This document shows, one piece after another, positions 61,203 through 64,000 of a stretch of 64,000 nucleotides of DNA. The translations under genes were made by a program, and so were the position numbers. Below the pieces are notes generated by a model. That model had not been told where the DNA came from. It saw only the letters and a program-made list of their open reading frames with translations, and ran no database searches. The stretch's first letter is position 1. Every line of letters starts with the position of its first letter. This stretch comes from Pisaster brevispinus (Eukaryota; Echinodermata; Asteroidea; Forcipulatida; Asteriidae). The DNA is taken from positions 1,674,001-1,738,000 of the forward strand of contig JAMKCF010000029.1 in assembly GCA_023634235.1 (NCBI GenBank), in the 5' to 3' direction.

Positions 61203-63120
61203 TCACATGAACTTGATTAATTTATGATGTGTCACGTTGAATCTTATGTCTTTCACAACGCCCTGTCGGTCCACACGTACCTCCACGAACCGGAAAATCA
61301 CGGGGCACTGTTTCAGCGACGTCTCTTTTATAGCGTTATTTTGAGTGTTGATTTGAGACAACTTCGCGTGGCACGTGACCTTCTCTGCCACGTGTGTCTC
61401 GTAGATCATGTAAAACCGCCTCTTCTTGGTTAGTCTGGCCACCGGAGACGTTGATTCTATCCGGCAGTTCAACAGTTTCCGCGGATCCACCTTGCGGATC
61501 CGCACGTTGTAGATGCCTAGCTTGAACATGTTTTGGTACCCGCCCTTAGGTATTGTGTCCTGAGATTGTCCAAGAAAACATTTCGATTTTTGTATTATCT
61601 CAAAGTTATTGGGGCCGCTCATTTGCAAAGTCTCTTCAAGTAGAGTGGTTTCTTCAGTAGACAGTCTTGAACTTTGTCGACCAAGAATACACCTGTATAG
61701 ATTACATTGAAACGAAATGTTAGGTAAGAATACGCAGAAGGTCTCGCAGGTTACCCAGAACTCTTTGGGTAGTTGGATGAGCATGACGTACTGAATTACG
61801 TCTTGAAGTAAGACTGGGAAGTTTTTGAAGTCTTGACAGCACACAAAGAGCCGGTTAATGCTTTTCAAATGCTGCTGACTACAATATTTAATACTGACAA
61901 CTATTTCTAGATCTTAGGCCGTGTGCTGCTAAGGCTATTGCTGAGATGTGGCTATTAGACAATGCGACCTGTGATATGACAATGTTTACACAAGAGCCAC
62001 AGAGCCCCCTGCACGCACACATTGTACACAGCCTAATGGAAAAACACATAACATCCTACATTTTACGAAGATCACCTTCTGATTTTAACTTTTACTATAA
62101 CGCAAGCGACACACCACAAAACTTGTTCAGTCTGTTACTGTTATAAGTCTTGAATTAAATGTGGAAATTAAGACACAGAATGTAAAATTTCCCATTGACC
62201 GGTGTAGTATTTTTGCCTGTCAGGAAATGCCCTATACAATGCAAAAGGCCTCTGGTTTTTTTTAAGCATGGTGCTCTGTACTTCAAGTCTCATAACGGGG
62301 CGGTCCAGCTGCAGCCGCACTGAGCGGCTAATTACCTTCGAACTCGATTAATACGTGCAACCAGTCCGGACTTCCTGTCATGCGCAGTGAAGAAAAGTTG
62401 TTTCTGCGTGTGATCAAGTTTTAAAACAGCCCCCGCGTTCAATGAATGACAATCAGTAAACACCTGAAAGTAGTCCAATAATTTGCTGTAAGCTGAACTT
62501 CATTAAAAACCACACAGGGTTATCAACCATACAAAAGTGGTCAGTTTGTATAGTCCAAAATAAAATCGTTTTGCTGAGAAAACTATTAAAGTTGAACCAG
62601 TCGTGGGGCAATGTTTGGACAATGACATATAATGCTATTAGTAAAACAGATTGTAATACCAAAGACCCAGCCTTTCTTCTTCTTTCGTGTCCATCATCTA
62701 GGGGGGCCTACACTTCAAATTTTTGACCAGGATTGGGCACATCTCACAGCCTTCTTGTTTGCTGCCATCAGGTCTTCAAGGCTTCGTGTAGAAGGTGTGG
62801 CATAGATAGACCCGGGCCCAAAGGTCACACACACTTACTCATGCCGCGAATGCTGACAGCATTTCTAACAAAACTATCATATAAACAAACTTTGGAAGCA
62901 AAATAATGTTGGCCTGAAGTGCACAATGTGACTATGTTTATTTGCTCAGCTCATTTACCTGCAACGGCAAACAGTCGCGACCATTTTCTGATAAAATTGG
63001 TACCGGGGTATACGCAACGTTTTCTCCGAATATCTCACGCACGACACTCTCACAAACTGCTCCCCAAACATCCGGAAGGCCTACAATGTGCCAAAAAGGA
63101 CTAGATTTCACCGTAGCCAT
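61203..63120 (-). CDS. Unrecognised conserved-looking protein, at least two exons
   Basis: First exon 62959-63120: an ATG opens 54 codons (starting MATVKSSPFWHIVGLPDVWG) that end exactly at a consensus donor, cag|gtaaat, in phase 0. Last exon: an open frame ending in a stop at 61203. It has no usable ATG (its first listed start is TTG), so it must be entered by splicing. A double acceptor tagtcag-cag lies at about 61872-61877, in the correct phase, which gives an exon of 61203-61874 and a protein of about 277 residues. The acceptor lacks a strong pyrimidine tract, and extra internal exons cannot be excluded. The last exon is Lys/Arg-rich with alternating hydrophobic strands and ends VTHHKLIKFM. 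No signal peptide, membrane helix or known motif is evident. I do not recognise the family. Confidence 0.6.
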
Positions 63121-64000
63121 CTTCGGCTTATCTAACGTGCTTCCGCTTCATTATGAGATCAGGGCGCCGAAATATTAACGGTTAGTAAAACATTTAAAAT
63201 GATGTCAGTATAAAAGAAGAGGTAAACAAAACAACAAAACTAACACGGTGTTTGTGAATTGAAGTCATGTGGAAACGCATAAATTGCCTATGCTTTTGTT
63301 TTTATTGGTTCGCGCGTATACAAAACAATATCATTTCAATAAACGTAATCCACGCGTGTCCATGTAAGTGTGTGTGACGCAACAGCCCTCCTTGCATATA
63401 AAATATGACGTCACACTTTCAAACAGCGCCATCACTGAATTCAGCTTACCAACAGAGTTGCGCTTTATGCAAGGGGTCAAATAGAAAATAATGACTGCAT
63501 CGAAGTAGGCTTCCATTTTTGCAGAACACGCGATGGTCTCCTCTTTTACCACGAAACCATCCAGTCAGGGACTTCCTAATCGTCTTTATGCATCGTACAT
63601 ATACACCAAATTGTCATGCAATTAGTTGCCACCGAGGTCAGCTTGGAAAGTGTAACTTCACGATAATAAGGCCCTAGCCCTACTCATTAAACTTGTTTTT
63701 GATCATTATTAAACAGATTTGTTTGTAACAAAGACGAATGTAAATATTACCGTCCACCGTAATTAAAACATTCAAATAAAAGAAAAGATCTGTCTGAAAC
63801 CGATCATAAAAATTGTTTTAAATAGTGTTTTTTATCTGTACTTGTCAACAGTACAAAGTCCAATCCACAAACAGACTCCTCCCTTCCAGATGAATATCAA
63901 TACATGAGCAGCAGGAAACTGGTATAGCGTAAAATACTGTGCCAGCACGTAACTCGCTGCCCGTTGTTCCGCATTAAAACCGAAACAGCAACTGGGCCAA
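63121..64000. other. Upstream region of the unrecognised minus-strand gene
   Basis: No gene is recognised. A CRE-like tgacgtcac is at ~63408 and a MITE-end fragment (tgcaaggggtcaaatag) is near 63467. The promoter of the minus-strand gene should lie in the first few hundred bases. Confidence 0.45.

Noticed and set aside
62670..62830. Possible coding remnant on the minus strand in the intron of the unrecognised gene
   Set aside because: The short frame has no recognisable motif and stops quickly. It may be a repeat, but I could not support a call.

Overview
This is animal nuclear DNA, most likely from a marine invertebrate deuterostome and probably an echinoderm. Genes are sparse and split by introns with GT-AG borders (one is GC-AG). 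Base composition is AT-rich. tRNA-derived SINEs, short inverted-repeat (MITE-like) elements, minisatellites and microsatellites fill introns and intergenic DNA. The species assignment is an inference from gene content and repeat style; no marker in the window proves it.

Layout. 2.07-3.21 kb (minus): an intronless rhodopsin-class GPCR. 5.76-8.07 kb: a GC-rich 16-bp satellite, followed to 8.89 kb by about four ~190-bp repeats. 9.14-34.42 kb (plus): the complete 22-exon WDR36/UTP21 gene, encoding an 893-residue small-subunit processome protein whose reading frame I could join across every splice junction. Its introns carry most of the mobile elements. Intron 7 opens with a 25-bp minisatellite that copies the exon 7 splice donor 14 times. 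39.52-48.67 kb (plus): a five-exon gene encoding a 1,103-residue protein with two CARD-like death folds, a ~490-residue coiled coil and four tandem ubiquitin-like domains. I know of no described protein with this order of domains, and it is the most interesting object here. A decayed partial copy of its 3' end lies 5 kb downstream (53.39-53.73 kb), beyond a ~1.1-kb AAC microsatellite. 54.3 kb: a broken THAP-domain first exon among nested MITEs. 58.34-58.97 kb (plus): an intronless Ras-family GTPase with unusual residues at the Ras 12 and 61 positions. 61.20-63.12 kb (minus): a short gene of at least two exons that I do not recognise.

The genes are functionally unrelated neighbours and not an operon: a receptor, a ribosome-biogenesis factor, a probable innate-immune or cell-death adaptor, a small GTPase and an orphan. 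The CARD protein combines the CARD plus coiled-coil plan of CARD9/CARMA signalling scaffolds with a built-in run of ubiquitin folds. That suggests (inference only) an adaptor that both assembles and presents a polyubiquitin-like surface.
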